DNA from: CATOSP01 sp965205385
Lineage (GTDB): Bacteria; Chloroflexota; Dehalococcoidia; Lucifugimonadales; UBA3495
Direction of reading: 5' to 3'
DNA: 64,000 nt
NCBI GenBank assembly: GCA_965205385.1
Contig: CBDBGS010000003.1
Span: 102,250-166,249, forward strand
Numbering within the stretch: position 1 is the first letter of the stretch; each line of letters starts with the position of its first letter. Positions 43,615-51,893 of the stretch are shown here, one piece after another. The position numbers were made by a program, and so were the translations under genes. The notes beneath the pieces are model-generated. The model made no database searches, had not been told where the DNA came from, and saw nothing but the letters and a program-made list of their open reading frames with translations.

Positions 43615-44460
43615 ATGGGCACTCTCTACGTAGTCGGCACACCTATCGGCAACCTTGAGGACCTGACGCCCAGGGCGGCGCGGGTGCTGGGCGAGGTTGG
43701 CCTAGTGGCGGCGGAGGACACCAGGGTCACCGTCAGGCTGCTCCGGCATCTCGGTTTGCGTGTTCGCATGGTCAGCTACAACGACCACAACAGGCAGCAG
43801 CGGTTGCCCGGATTGATGGAGGCATTGGCCGCGGGCGACGTAGCATTGGTCACCGATGCGGGGATGCCGGGGATCAGCGACCCTGGTAGCGAGCTAGTGG
43901 CGATGGCCGCGGCGGCGGGTCACAGGGTGGAGGCGGTGCCGGGGGTCTCCGCGGTAACCACGGCCCTTTCGGTGTCAGGCATGTCCGGAGATGGGTTCCA
44001 ATTCCTGGGGTTCTTGCCCCGACGGAGCGGTGACCGCAAGGAACGGCTCCGGCCTCTTGTTAATTCGCTGGACACATTGGTTATATTTGAGGCACCTCAC
44101 CGTCTGAAAGAAACCCTGTCCGACATGCTGGAGGCGCTGGGAGACCGGGAACTCGCCGTTTGCCGTGAGCTTACCAAGCTTCACGAAGAAGTCTACAGGG
44201 GACCAACATCTCAGGCCATTTCCCACTTCGCGGGACCCAGGGGCGAGTTCGTAATAATAGTAAAGGGTGTGTCTCCGGACTCGCTGCGGGCCGGTCCGAC
44301 CCAGGAAGTCCTCGAAGAGGCCGGGCGGCAACTTAGAGCTCTTCGGAAATCCGGTGTAAGGTCGCGGGAAGCGGTCACGAAGGTCAGCGAGGGCCTGGAG
44401 TTGGCCAGGAACACGGTGTACCGGCTGTGGGTGGAATCAGGGAGCGGTGAGCTGGACTAA
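43615..44460 (+). CDS. rsmI: 16S rRNA (cytidine-1402-2'-O)-methyltransferase
   Basis: This 281-residue SAM-dependent tetrapyrrole-methylase-fold enzyme methylates the ribose of C1402 in 16S rRNA. It has L-Y-V-V-G-T-P-I-G-N-L-x-D near the start, A-E-D-T-R, and V-T-D-A-G-M-P-G-I-S-D-P-G (81-93), the SAM loop. The length is normal. The start ATG at 43615 lacks a clear Shine-Dalgarno. Confidence 0.95.
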   Translation: MGTLYVVGTPIGNLEDLTPRAARVLGEVGLVAAEDTRVTVRLLRHLGLRVRMVSYNDHNRQQRLPGLMEALAAGDVALVTDAGMPGISDPGSELVAMAAAAGHRVEAVPGVSAVTTALSVSGMSGDGFQFLGFLPRRSGDRKERLRPLVNSLDTLVIFEAPHRLKETLSDMLEALGDRELAVCRELTKLHEEVYRGPTSQAISHFAGPRGEFVIIVKGVSPDSLRAGPTQEVLEEAGRQLRALRKSGVRSREAVTKVSEGLELARNTVYRLWVESGSGELD

Positions 44461-44503
44461 GCAGCCGCTGGGGCTGAGGAGCGGGCGACGACCGAAACAT
44501 TAC

Positions 44504-44542
44504 ATGATGATATGCGGTCTATTCTATTCGGTATGATGATAT
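44504..44542. repeat. Direct repeat ATGATGATAT upstream of MFS gene
   Basis: Copies at 44504-44513 and 44533-44542 are 29 bases apart and lie 36 bases before the MFS start. A regulator site is possible. Confidence 0.3.
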
Positions 44543-44577
44543 ACTACTGATCGGCAACCCCGTGTCCCCAGTGGACG

Positions 44578-45948
44578 GTGAATATCCCAGACCATACAGG
44601 AGCAGTCGGTTCAGTCTTGTCTCCCGACTTTACCCAGCAATACGGGCGTCTGAAGGGCGTGTACTACGGTTGGTGGCTGGTCGCAATCAGCGGGTTCGTC
44701 ATGGTTATCGCCACCGGCCCCCTGTTTCATGCCATGAGCGTATGGGCTGTGGCGATGGAGCGGCAGTTTGGCTGGAGCCGAGCTCAACTGGGGTGGGCCC
44801 TGACCTTCACCAGGATCGAAGGCGGCATCATGGGACCGCTGGAAGGATACCTGACGGACAAGATTGGCACCCGCAGGATGGTGTTGATCGGGCTGCTGAT
44901 AACCGGGGCCGGTTTCATGTTCTTTGGCCGTGTGCAGAACCTCTGGATGTTCTACATGGCCTACATCATTATGGCGCTGGGGCAGGGAATGGGAAGCTGG
45001 GTGCCCATGATGACCATGTTGAACCACTGGTTCTCCCGGCGCAGGGCAGTGGCCATCGGATGGGCCAACGTGGGCAGCCGGTTCGGAGCCCTCTTGATCG
45101 TGCCCGCGATTGCCTGGGCCGTCGACCCGGACCAGGACCGGCTGGGCTGGTCACTGACCGCCACATGCCTCGGTATATTCGTCGTTGCGATCGCCTTTCC
45201 CATCTCCAGGGTTATTCGCAACCGGCCCCAGGAATACGGGCTGCTTCCTGACGGCGATCCTCCGGCGTCTCCTTCCTCAGGGACTGCGGCCCAGGGTCCG
45301 GCCTCCCGTGCCCAGAGCGCCGCCGAAGGAGACCTCACCGCGTCCCAGGCTTTGAGGACATCCGCCTTTTGGCTCATCTCCTTCGGCCACGGGTTCACCT
45401 CAATGGTGATTCTCGCCATCATGTCCCATCTGGGCTTGCTGATCGAAGACATGGGGTACACGGTGCAGATGACGGGCTGGATCATCGCGGTCTATACCGT
45501 GGTGGCGATGGGGTTCCAATTAGTGGGCGGGTATGTGGGAGACCGAGTCCCGAAGCGGATCGCCCTGTTCATCTTTACAAGCATTCAGGCAGGGGCGGTA
45601 GTTGTTTTGACCACCGCTACGTCCCTGTCCACTTTCTTCCTGTTCGCCGTCCTCTTCGGTATCGGTTTTGGGGGCCGGAACCCGCTGACGGTGGCGGTGC
45701 GCGGCGAGTACTTCGGCAGGACCTCTTTTGGCAAGATACTAGGGCTATCAACGGTCCCAATGAACTTGCTGCTGCTGATATCGTCGCCGATGGCCGGTTA
45801 CATGAGAGACCGGCTGGGCACCTACAACGAAGCGTTCCTGATTCTGGCTGGGCTCAACTTCTTCGGAGGAGTTCTCTTCCTCTTAGCCCGGAGACCCAGG
45901 TTTCCGGCTGTACTGCGGCGGACCGAAATACCTTCGGCCACGGCCTGA
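44578..45948 (+). CDS. MFS transporter, monocarboxylate-type
   Basis: This 456-residue major-facilitator protein has twelve hydrophobic segments in two groups of six around a polar loop (about 215-260). The start Y-Y-G-W-W-L-V and the D-K-I-G-T-R-R loop after TM2-3 resemble the MCT/OFA-like subfamilies that move organic acids. The substrate is unknown. The GTG at 44578 is taken as start because it gives the family's N-terminus. Confidence 0.85.
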   Translation: MNIPDHTGAVGSVLSPDFTQQYGRLKGVYYGWWLVAISGFVMVIATGPLFHAMSVWAVAMERQFGWSRAQLGWALTFTRIEGGIMGPLEGYLTDKIGTRRMVLIGLLITGAGFMFFGRVQNLWMFYMAYIIMALGQGMGSWVPMMTMLNHWFSRRRAVAIGWANVGSRFGALLIVPAIAWAVDPDQDRLGWSLTATCLGIFVVAIAFPISRVIRNRPQEYGLLPDGDPPASPSSGTAAQGPASRAQSAAEGDLTASQALRTSAFWLISFGHGFTSMVILAIMSHLGLLIEDMGYTVQMTGWIIAVYTVVAMGFQLVGGYVGDRVPKRIALFIFTSIQAGAVVVLTTATSLSTFFLFAVLFGIGFGGRNPLTVAVRGEYFGRTSFGKILGLSTVPMNLLLLISSPMAGYMRDRLGTYNEAFLILAGLNFFGGVLFLLARRPRFPAVLRRTEIPSATA

Positions 45949-45986
45949 GATCTGCGGTCTGATCTTTCCGGCCTAAACTCGCGGAC

Positions 45987-46511
45987 CTAGCTCTCTGTGA
46001 TCTGAATACTCTGAATGCTCAACCGGTCGGCGGGAGTCGACTGTTCGCCCCGGGAGCCCGCGCTTACGGGTGAATTCGCCAGTGTGTCCAGGACATCTTC
46101 CCCGGAAGTCAGCCTGCCGAAGATGGTGTAATTGGGAGGCAGACCCGCGTCGTCACCGTGGACGATGAAGAACTGGCTTCCATTGGTGTTGGGGCCAGCG
46201 TTGGCCATGGCGAGAATTCCCTTGGTGTAGCTTCTGGTCACGGGTTCATCGTTGAAGCGGTAACCGGGGCCGCCGGTGCCCGTGCCCAGTGGGCAGCCGC
46301 CCTGGATCATGAAGCCACGGATTATCCGGTGGAAACAACCGTCATCGTAGAAACCGTCCCTGGCCAGGAAAACGAAATTGTTCACCGTGGCGGGGGCGTC
46401 ACCGGGCAATAGCTCCAAGACCATCTCGCCTTGACTGGTCTGGACCGAGGCGGTGTAGGTCTTGCTCGGGTCAATGCTCATGTCCGGGGGGCTTGGATAT
46501 TGTTTGGGCAT
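45987..46511 (-). CDS. Cyclophilin-type peptidyl-prolyl isomerase
   Basis: This 174-residue cyclophilin has the strand M-V-L-E-L-L, the N-N-F-V-F-L-A-R-D-G-F-Y-D helix, F-H-R-I-I-R-G-F-M-I-Q-G-G (catalytic Arg in H-R), and N-G-S-Q-F-F-I. It is a short single-domain cytoplasmic PPIase. The ATG at 46509-46511 follows TGGAGGACAC; the longer frame adds an Arg/Pro-rich leader without support. Confidence 0.93.
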   Translation of the reverse strand: MPKQYPSPPDMSIDPSKTYTASVQTSQGEMVLELLPGDAPATVNNFVFLARDGFYDDGCFHRIIRGFMIQGGCPLGTGTGGPGYRFNDEPVTRSYTKGILAMANAGPNTNGSQFFIVHGDDAGLPPNYTIFGRLTSGEDVLDTLANSPVSAGSRGEQSTPADRLSIQSIQITES

Positions 46512-46647
46512 GTGTCCTCCAGGTTGGCGTTTGGCCGGGTCGCTGTGGATTCTACCACGCGGCAAAGGACCCCGGACACGCCGGGGTCCCCGGTGCATGG
46601 TCATGCCCGGCCCACCATGCGGGCCATGGCTCCGGGCCTTGGTCTGG

Positions 46648-47091
46648 CTAACCTCTGCGGTGAGTCTTGGTCTCGGCCCAGGCCACGATCTTGGGGAGCG
46701 CGTTGTTCACGTCCCGTTGGTCCACTGTCCGTGCGATGTCGTCAGCGTCGCAGCGCAGCAGCATGATGGGCAGCCGGTTCCTGATCTTGTCGAGGGTCCA
46801 GGCCAGGGGGTCGCCCTCGGCGGTGAAGTCCAGTTCCAACCGGATGTTCTTGTCCGCTCCCTTGTTGCGGTAGTGGTAGTGGGGGTTCATCCGGAAACAA
46901 TCGAACCGGAGCAACTCCTTATCCTCGTTGGCGATGTCGTTCCCATAGACGTGGATACAGATACCTTCATCGTTCATTGTGCCGACGTTGGTACGGTATT
47001 GCAGCCCGAAGGTCACGGACCCCGCCTGGATAAGCTCTTCCGAGCCGCCGGTATCGCCCCCCATCTGGGCATGCATCGCTGGCTGTGTCAT
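46648..47091 (-). CDS. Conserved hypothetical protein
   Basis: This 147-residue protein has strands G-S-V-T-F-G-L-Q-Y and G-I-C-I-H-V-Y-G, the segment R-F-D-C-F-R-M-N-P-H-Y-H-Y, and the helical end D-A-D-D-I-A-R-T-V. The H-Y-H-Y patch could bind metal. No family name can be given with confidence. The ATG at 47089-47091 has AGGAGG nine bases upstream, preferred over the ATG at 47100. Confidence 0.65.
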   Translation of the reverse strand: MTQPAMHAQMGGDTGGSEELIQAGSVTFGLQYRTNVGTMNDEGICIHVYGNDIANEDKELLRFDCFRMNPHYHYRNKGADKNIRLELDFTAEGDPLAWTLDKIRNRLPIMLLRCDADDIARTVDQRDVNNALPKIVAWAETKTHRRG

Positions 47092-47429
47092 CTCCCTCAT
47101 CCTCCTGTTTTGAATCTAGAGCTGGTCCCAGAAGTTGTGTGCTGCTCGTAGAAGATTATACTAGGTCGCTTGCATCTACTCAATCGGCTGCGGCCCATTA
47201 CCGAGACGGATGAACGTGGACTGTTTTTGGAGGCCATTGGTTAGAAGTCGTAATGTAAGCGACAGTATGTTTGGAGACCGCAGGGTCTATAATAGATATG
47301 TGTCATTGGCGTTCGCGATGTTAGGAGCGGGTGGTCTCAACCGCGACCATACCGCATCCTTAAATGGACAGCGGCGGTGTCTCATCGAGCCAGACTCGTT
47401 GCCAGACTCGTTGGAGGAGGTGGCAGGCC
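47092..47429. other. Intergenic region, about 340 bases
   Basis: It separates divergent genes. TATAAT at 47292-47297 is a possible -10 for the dehydrogenase, but no good -35 stands 17 bases upstream. Otherwise nothing is recognised. Confidence 0.4.
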
Positions 47430-48500
47430 ATGGACATATTGGAGCGAATGGGTGCAGGCGGATATGAGGAAGTGCTGTTTTGCACTGACCCTGGCGCTGG
47501 ATTGCGGGCCATAATCGCCATCCACGACACGACCCTGGGGCCCGGGTGCGGCGGGGTCCGTATCTGGCCCTACGCCAGCGAAGACGAAGCGTTGCAGGAC
47601 GCCCTTCGGCTGTCGCGGGCCATGACCTACAAGTCGGCGGCCGCGGACATCCCCCTGGGCGGAGGCAAGGCAGTCATAATCGCCGACTCTCGCACCGATA
47701 AGACTGAGGCGTTGATGCGTGCCTACGGGCGGTTCGTTGAGACCCTGGGAGGCCGTTACCTGACCACGACGGACGTGGGCAGCACCTCCCGAGACCTGGA
47801 GTACATCCACCAGGAGACCGATTACGTGAAGGGCCTGCCCACGACGGCTGGGGGCAGCGGCGACACCTCCATCATGACCGGGCTGGGCTTGTACATGGGC
47901 ATGAAGGCCTGTGCAAAGGAGGTCTGGGGTTCAGACTCCCTGCGGGGCAAGCAGGTTGCCATGCAGGGGTTCGGAAAGGTGGCGACCAAGGCGGCGACTC
48001 ACTTGTTGGAAGAGGACAGCCGATTGGTGGTGACCGATATATTTGATGAAGCCCTCGACCGTGCCCGGGACATGGGGATCAAGGTGGTGGAGCCGGAGAA
48101 GATCTTGGACGTTGAATGCGACATCTTTTCCCCTTGCGCCCTGGGGGGCGTGATCAACACGAAGTCGATCCCTCGGATCAAATCGCGGGTGGTGGCCGGA
48201 GGCGCCAACAACCAGCTCCTAACCGAGGCCGACGGCGAGGCGCTGTACCGGCGAGGGATTCTATACGCGCCGGACTACGTGGTAAACGCGGGGGGGATAA
48301 TCAACGTCTCCGCTGAAATCGACGCCCCCTACAACGCCGAACGCGCCCAGGAGAAGACGGAACGGATCTACGAGATCATGGGACGGATCATCGAAATCTC
48401 GAAGAATCAAGAGGTGTCGACGGCGACGGCGGCAGACCGTTTGGCCGAGCAGCGGTTGAACTCTGTGAGAGGTATCAGGAACATGCACCGCCTCCGCTAG
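47430..48500 (+). CDS. Leucine/amino-acid dehydrogenase (Glu/Leu/Phe/Val family)
   Basis: This 356-residue enzyme reversibly deaminates a branched or aromatic amino acid with NAD. It has G-C-G-G-V-R near residue 39, the catalytic P-L-G-G-G-K-A loop (Lys near 76), T-T-D-V-G, and the Rossmann motif Q-G-F-G-K-V. Lack of the long glutamate-specific insertions points to leucine dehydrogenase-like members. GGAGGAGG precedes the ATG at 47430. Confidence 0.88.
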   Translation: MDILERMGAGGYEEVLFCTDPGAGLRAIIAIHDTTLGPGCGGVRIWPYASEDEALQDALRLSRAMTYKSAAADIPLGGGKAVIIADSRTDKTEALMRAYGRFVETLGGRYLTTTDVGSTSRDLEYIHQETDYVKGLPTTAGGSGDTSIMTGLGLYMGMKACAKEVWGSDSLRGKQVAMQGFGKVATKAATHLLEEDSRLVVTDIFDEALDRARDMGIKVVEPEKILDVECDIFSPCALGGVINTKSIPRIKSRVVAGGANNQLLTEADGEALYRRGILYAPDYVVNAGGIINVSAEIDAPYNAERAQEKTERIYEIMGRIIEISKNQEVSTATAADRLAEQRLNSVRGIRNMHRLR

Positions 48501-48544
48501 CGCGAAAATTCCGTCAGACTTGGTCGATGTGACCAACGAAAAGG

Positions 48545-48583
48545 GACAGGCCGGAGAAGCGCTTCTCCGGCCTGTCGTTTGTT
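48545..48583. terminator. Bidirectional terminator (perfect 16-bp palindrome)
   Basis: GACAGGCCGGAGAAGC (48545-48560) pairs perfectly with 48561-48576; GTTTGTT follows on plus and CCTTTTC on minus. It serves the dehydrogenase and the convergent CDGSH gene. Confidence 0.85.
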
Positions 48584-48656
48584 CCGGGGCAGATGATCCT
48601 CAAACCGTGGGTGCTCAAACTCGCTGGTTGGTGGACCCTCCGATTCAGACGGGTGA

Positions 48657-48863
48657 TTAACTAGCCTTGCTCGGAGCCTCGAACCCAACTTCCCGGTGTG
48701 TCCCATCGCAATAGGGTTTGTTTACGGATTGGCCACAACGGCACAGGGTGACCCATTGTCCTTCCGGAAGGGTGTAGTTATTTCCGTCCTGGTCCACGAT
48801 CTCGATTGGGCCGTAGACGCGGCTTGGACCGTTGGCTCGGATCTCGATCTTGACGTCGGCCAT
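48657..48863 (-). CDS. CDGSH iron-sulfur mini-protein
   Basis: This 68-residue protein has the CDGSH pattern C-x-C-G-x5-P-Y-C-D-G-T-H (about 42-57), which binds a [2Fe-2S] cluster through three Cys and one His. An N-terminal strand pair precedes it. Such mini-proteins transfer electrons or clusters. AGGAGGAG lies upstream of the ATG at 48861-48863. Confidence 0.88.
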   Translation of the reverse strand: MADVKIEIRANGPSRVYGPIEIVDQDGNNYTLPEGQWVTLCRCGQSVNKPYCDGTHREVGFEAPSKAS

Positions 48864-49013
48864 GTTCTCCTCCTGAATGTCGATTAGGTCGCCGGTGACC
48901 ACTCCCAAGACCACCGGTAACATTGGCGCCGTTAATGAGGCTACCGAAGCCAGTCTGACACCCGCTAGAGGGGGTGTCAAGCATTGGATATTCCCGGCGG
49001 GGAGGGTGAACGC

Positions 49014-49042
49014 TTGACTGCTATTGCCGAGTCGGTTAGATT
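49014..49042 (+). promoter_or_regulatory. Promoter upstream of FmdB-type gene
   Basis: TTGACT (49014-49019) and TAGATT (49037-49042) are 17 bases apart, about 80 bases before the ATG at 49120. Confidence 0.45.
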
Positions 49043-49119
49043 CAAGACAAGCCCAACGCGACCAAGTTTTTCACATCCGGGCTTCCTTTCAAGAAGGTCT
49101 ATATTAGGAAGAAAATACA

Positions 49120-49347
49120 ATGCCTCTTTACGAATATTTATGCCCAACCTGCGAGCACAAGTTTGACAAGCTGCAGCCCATGAGCGCCACCGGCGCGGAC
49201 TGCCCCAACTGCGAGCAGCCCGCCAAGCGGGCGATGTCTGTGTTTGCGTCCATGACACGCGGCGCGTCCGGCGAGACGGGTTTCAGCCCCCTGCCCCCGA
49301 TGGGTGGCGGCGGTTGCTGCGGCGGGGGTTGCGGCTGCGGCCACTAG
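49120..49347 (+). CDS. FmdB-type zinc-ribbon protein
   Basis: This 75-residue protein starts M-P-L-Y-E-Y-L-C-P-T-C and has a second C-P-N-C (about 33-36), the two zinc knuckles of the FmdB/CxxC_CxxC_SSSS family. A Gly/Cys-rich tail with C-C-G-G-G-C-G-C-G-H follows. The family is named after a regulator of formylmethanofuran dehydrogenase, but most members have no known role. Confidence 0.88.
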   Translation: MPLYEYLCPTCEHKFDKLQPMSATGADCPNCEQPAKRAMSVFASMTRGASGETGFSPLPPMGGGGCCGGGCGCGH

Positions 49348-49655
49348 ATCGACAGCCTACGCTTACGCATCCTGGTCAATCTGGACTAGGCGGACAATCG
49401 TACCAACACGGCTAGCCTGGAGCTAGACAGTACAGCTCGACCCATTCGGGGCTCGGTGAGTGCCTTTGGCTCGGGTATTATTGGGCACTCTGTAAACCTA
49501 CGAAAAAAATTTGCCAATCGACTCGCACTGACAGGTTCTATGTAAGTCTGTTCACCCCAGGGTACCAAGGGTCGGCCCGTCGAGACCGGCTCTTTTCATT
49601 TGGCGAGGAGTCCTGTTAAATCGACGGCGATATTACGCTATGATGTCATCAGTGG
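49348..49655. other. Intergenic region, about 310 bases
   Basis: An AT-rich A7 tract (around 49503-49509) and a partial GGTC...GACC hairpin near 49571-49592 are present. No gene or clear terminator was recognised. Confidence 0.4.
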
Positions 49656-49910
49656 GTGCGGAACCGTCACCACAGGACTTTGGTTGCGATCCTCACCCGG
49701 CCCACACGGTCCGGAATTAGGTGGGAGGATATCGAGTCTCTGCTTCTCGCCCGCGGGGCGCAAGTGGAAGAGCGGTCAGGCTCCAGGATAGGGATTGAGT
49801 TGAACGGAGTACGGGCTCATGCGCACCTTCCGCATCCACAGCGTAACGCGTCGAAGGGAGCAGTTGAAGCGATGAGAAGATTCTTGACGGAAGCGGGCGT
49901 CGCACCATGA
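49656..49910 (+). CDS. hicA: HicA-like toxin
   Basis: This 84-residue protein has the dsRBD-like HicA layout: L-V-A-I-L-T-R-P, I-R-W-E-D-I-E-S-L-L-L-A-R-G-A, G-S-R-I-G-I-E-L and A-H-L-P-H-P-Q. The histidine that usually follows G-S is Arg/Ile, as in a subfamily of HicA. The family cleaves mRNA. The GTG start fits the family N-terminus. Its stop overlaps the start of hicB by four bases, the classic arrangement. Confidence 0.8.
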   Translation: MRNRHHRTLVAILTRPTRSGIRWEDIESLLLARGAQVEERSGSRIGIELNGVRAHAHLPHPQRNASKGAVEAMRRFLTEAGVAP

Positions 49911-50248
49911 TGGAATACAAGGGTTACCGTGCCGCAGTCAAATATGATCATGAGGCCCGCACGTTCCACGGAGAGGTTGTGGATACTCGTGATGTCATCT
50001 TCTTTGAAGGCGCTTCCGTGGAACAGCTCAACGTGGAGTTCCAGTTTTCCATAGACGATTACCTGACCATGTGCTCGGAGAAGGGCCAGGAACCAGACAG
50101 GCCGTTCTCCGGGAATATCCCTCTGCGCATCGCCCCAGAAATTCACCGCGCCGCCACTGCCGCGGCGAGGGCGGACGGCAAGAGCCTCAATGCATGGCTG
50201 GCCGAAACCATTGAACGGGCGGTGGAAGAGAATGCACAACCCGGATGA
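49907..50248 (+). CDS. hicB: HicB-like antitoxin
   Basis: This 113-residue protein has a degraded RNase-H-like N-domain (Y-K-G-Y-R-A-A-V-K-Y-D...F-H-G-E-V) and a C-terminal ribbon-helix-helix of the Arc type (L-R-I-A-P-E-I-H-R-A-A-T...L-N-A-W-L-A-E-T-I-E-R-A). It should bind and neutralise HicA and repress the operon. Coupled by overlap to hicA. Confidence 0.85.
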   Translation: MMEYKGYRAAVKYDHEARTFHGEVVDTRDVIFFEGASVEQLNVEFQFSIDDYLTMCSEKGQEPDRPFSGNIPLRIAPEIHRAATAAARADGKSLNAWLAETIERAVEENAQPG

Positions 50249-50294
50249 CCCGCCCGCAATCTCGCTACTGGCACTCAAGGCGATCAGGGAGTCG

Positions 50295-51008
50295 TTAGTT
50301 CCAGTCCCTTCGTGACCGCTGCCACACCAGCCACGCGCTACTAGCCCCGGCTAGCACAAGCGCCCCGGCTATGGCCCTCAAGGCTACCGAGACTGTTGCG
50401 TCGAACCAGAATCCCAAGGGGAAAAGGACCAATAGGTAGTCGGTCCTTGGGTCCAGTTGCCATAGGTCGTTGGTGAAGCTGATACGGTGGAACAGGACGA
50501 ACACGGACTCGAACCCGGTGATCGCGAAGACGCCGAACAGCGCGATTCCCCCCACGGTCGCGCACCCTCCCCAGACCAGCCTCCGCGCTAACCACCGGAG
50601 GGCGCCGGAACGCCCCGATATAAGGGACCTGGCGGTGACGATAGCCAGGTACGCCCCCGAGACAATGGCTACGGCATAAACTCCCCACACCAGCCGCTTC
50701 ACGTCTCGCATGTGATGGATTTCCCGGTCGTTGAATAGCTCCCGCTCCTCGCCGTAAACTCGGGTCCTAATGTATAGGGGCTCCTCTCGCGAGTTGAAAT
50801 ACTCCCTGAGTTCGGCCCCTACCTGGGCCAAGTCGGCTTCGTCGATGCCAGAGGAGATGGGCACGTTGTATTTTTGGAATCCCCTCTGGTACAGCCCCGG
50901 GTCGTTAAATGCCCAGGCCACGCTGGCCGTGACTAGGAACAACGGCACGCAGACGGCGAATAACAGGGTCGAAGCGCACGACACGTTATTTCCCGAGTCT
51001 TGGTCCAT
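50295..51008 (-). CDS. DUF1461 integral membrane protein
   Basis: This 237-residue protein has four hydrophobic segments (about 12-33, 107-128, 143-168, 207-230). It also has a large extracytoplasmic loop with H-H-M-R-D-V-K after the first, and D-P-R-T-D-Y-L-L-V-L-F-P near the end, all typical of the DUF1461/TIGR01906 family. Function unknown. It is divergent from mazG. Confidence 0.8.
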   Translation of the reverse strand: MDQDSGNNVSCASTLLFAVCVPLFLVTASVAWAFNDPGLYQRGFQKYNVPISSGIDEADLAQVGAELREYFNSREEPLYIRTRVYGEERELFNDREIHHMRDVKRLVWGVYAVAIVSGAYLAIVTARSLISGRSGALRWLARRLVWGGCATVGGIALFGVFAITGFESVFVLFHRISFTNDLWQLDPRTDYLLVLFPLGFWFDATVSVALRAIAGALVLAGASSAWLVWQRSRRDWN

Positions 51009-51034
51009 AGTGGCTCAAGTTATCATCGGCTTCC

Positions 51035-51064
51035 TTGAGACGCAATCGCCGCCGTGTATATAAT
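51035..51064 (+). promoter_or_regulatory. Promoter of mazG, probably leaderless
   Basis: TTGAGA (51035-51040) and TATAAT (51059-51064) are 18 bases apart. The ATG at 51071 lies seven bases past the -10, about where transcription would begin. Confidence 0.6.
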
Positions 51065-51070
51065 CGGCCC

Positions 51071-51883
51071 ATGACTGAACATAACGTTGACCAAATGGAT
51101 ATGGCTAAATTTCAGTCCTTGTTGGACATCGTGGAGCGTCTGCGAGCTCCGGGCGGCTGTCCCTGGGACCGGGAACAGACCCATGCGTCCCTCAAGCGCA
51201 ACCTGCTGGAGGAATGCTACGAAGTATTGGAGGCCATCGACCAGGAAGACCCGCAGTCGTTGGCTGAAGAGCTTGGCGACATACTGGTCCAGGTGGCTTT
51301 CCACGCCGACATCGCCCGTGAGGCGGGGGAATTCAGCGTTGACCAAGTTCTCACGTATATCAACGAAAAACTGGTCCGCCGCCACCCCCACGTGTTCGGC
51401 GACACCACCGCCGCCGATGCCAGGGAGGTTGAACGCAATTGGGAGCGCATTAAGGAGGCGGAACGCAAGGAGAGGGGAGGCCGCACGTCCCCAGTGGAAG
51501 GGATTCCCCGTGACCTGCCCGCATTGACTTACGCCCAGCTTCTGCAGGATAGAGTGGGCCGCGCCGGGTTTGAATGGGACGATATCTCCGGGGTGTTGGA
51601 CAAGTTGGCCGAAGAAGTGGAGGAGCTGCGCCGGGCGTCCAACCAGGAGGAGCGGGTCCACGAGCTTGGAGACGTGATATTCAGTGTCGTCAACCTATCG
51701 CGGTGGCTCGACGTCCACGCGGAGGACGCCTTGCGCCAGGCCAACTCCCGTTTTCAGCGAAGGTACATGTCGATAGAGGGTCTGGCGTTGGAGCGGGGAC
51801 TGGACTTTGGCGGACTGCCGCTCGTGGAGAAAGAAGCCCTTTGGCAGGAAGCTAAGAGGCTGGAGGCTGCAGGGGAGAAATAG
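51071..51883 (+). CDS. mazG: Nucleoside triphosphate pyrophosphohydrolase MazG
   Basis: This 270-residue all-alpha NTP pyrophosphatase cleaves NTPs, and possibly modified or oxidised ones, to NMP and PPi. It has two MazG domains; the first has L-R-A-P-G-G-C-P-W-D-R-E-Q-T-H, the E-E-x-x-E and E-L-G-D Mg motifs (about 48-72), and the second repeats D-K-L-A-E-E-V-E-E-L and E-L-G-D. No Shine-Dalgarno precedes the ATG, which fits a leaderless message. Confidence 0.93.
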   Translation: MTEHNVDQMDMAKFQSLLDIVERLRAPGGCPWDREQTHASLKRNLLEECYEVLEAIDQEDPQSLAEELGDILVQVAFHADIAREAGEFSVDQVLTYINEKLVRRHPHVFGDTTAADAREVERNWERIKEAERKERGGRTSPVEGIPRDLPALTYAQLLQDRVGRAGFEWDDISGVLDKLAEEVEELRRASNQEERVHELGDVIFSVVNLSRWLDVHAEDALRQANSRFQRRYMSIEGLALERGLDFGGLPLVEKEALWQEAKRLEAAGEK

Positions 51884-51893
51884 CCGTATTCAC

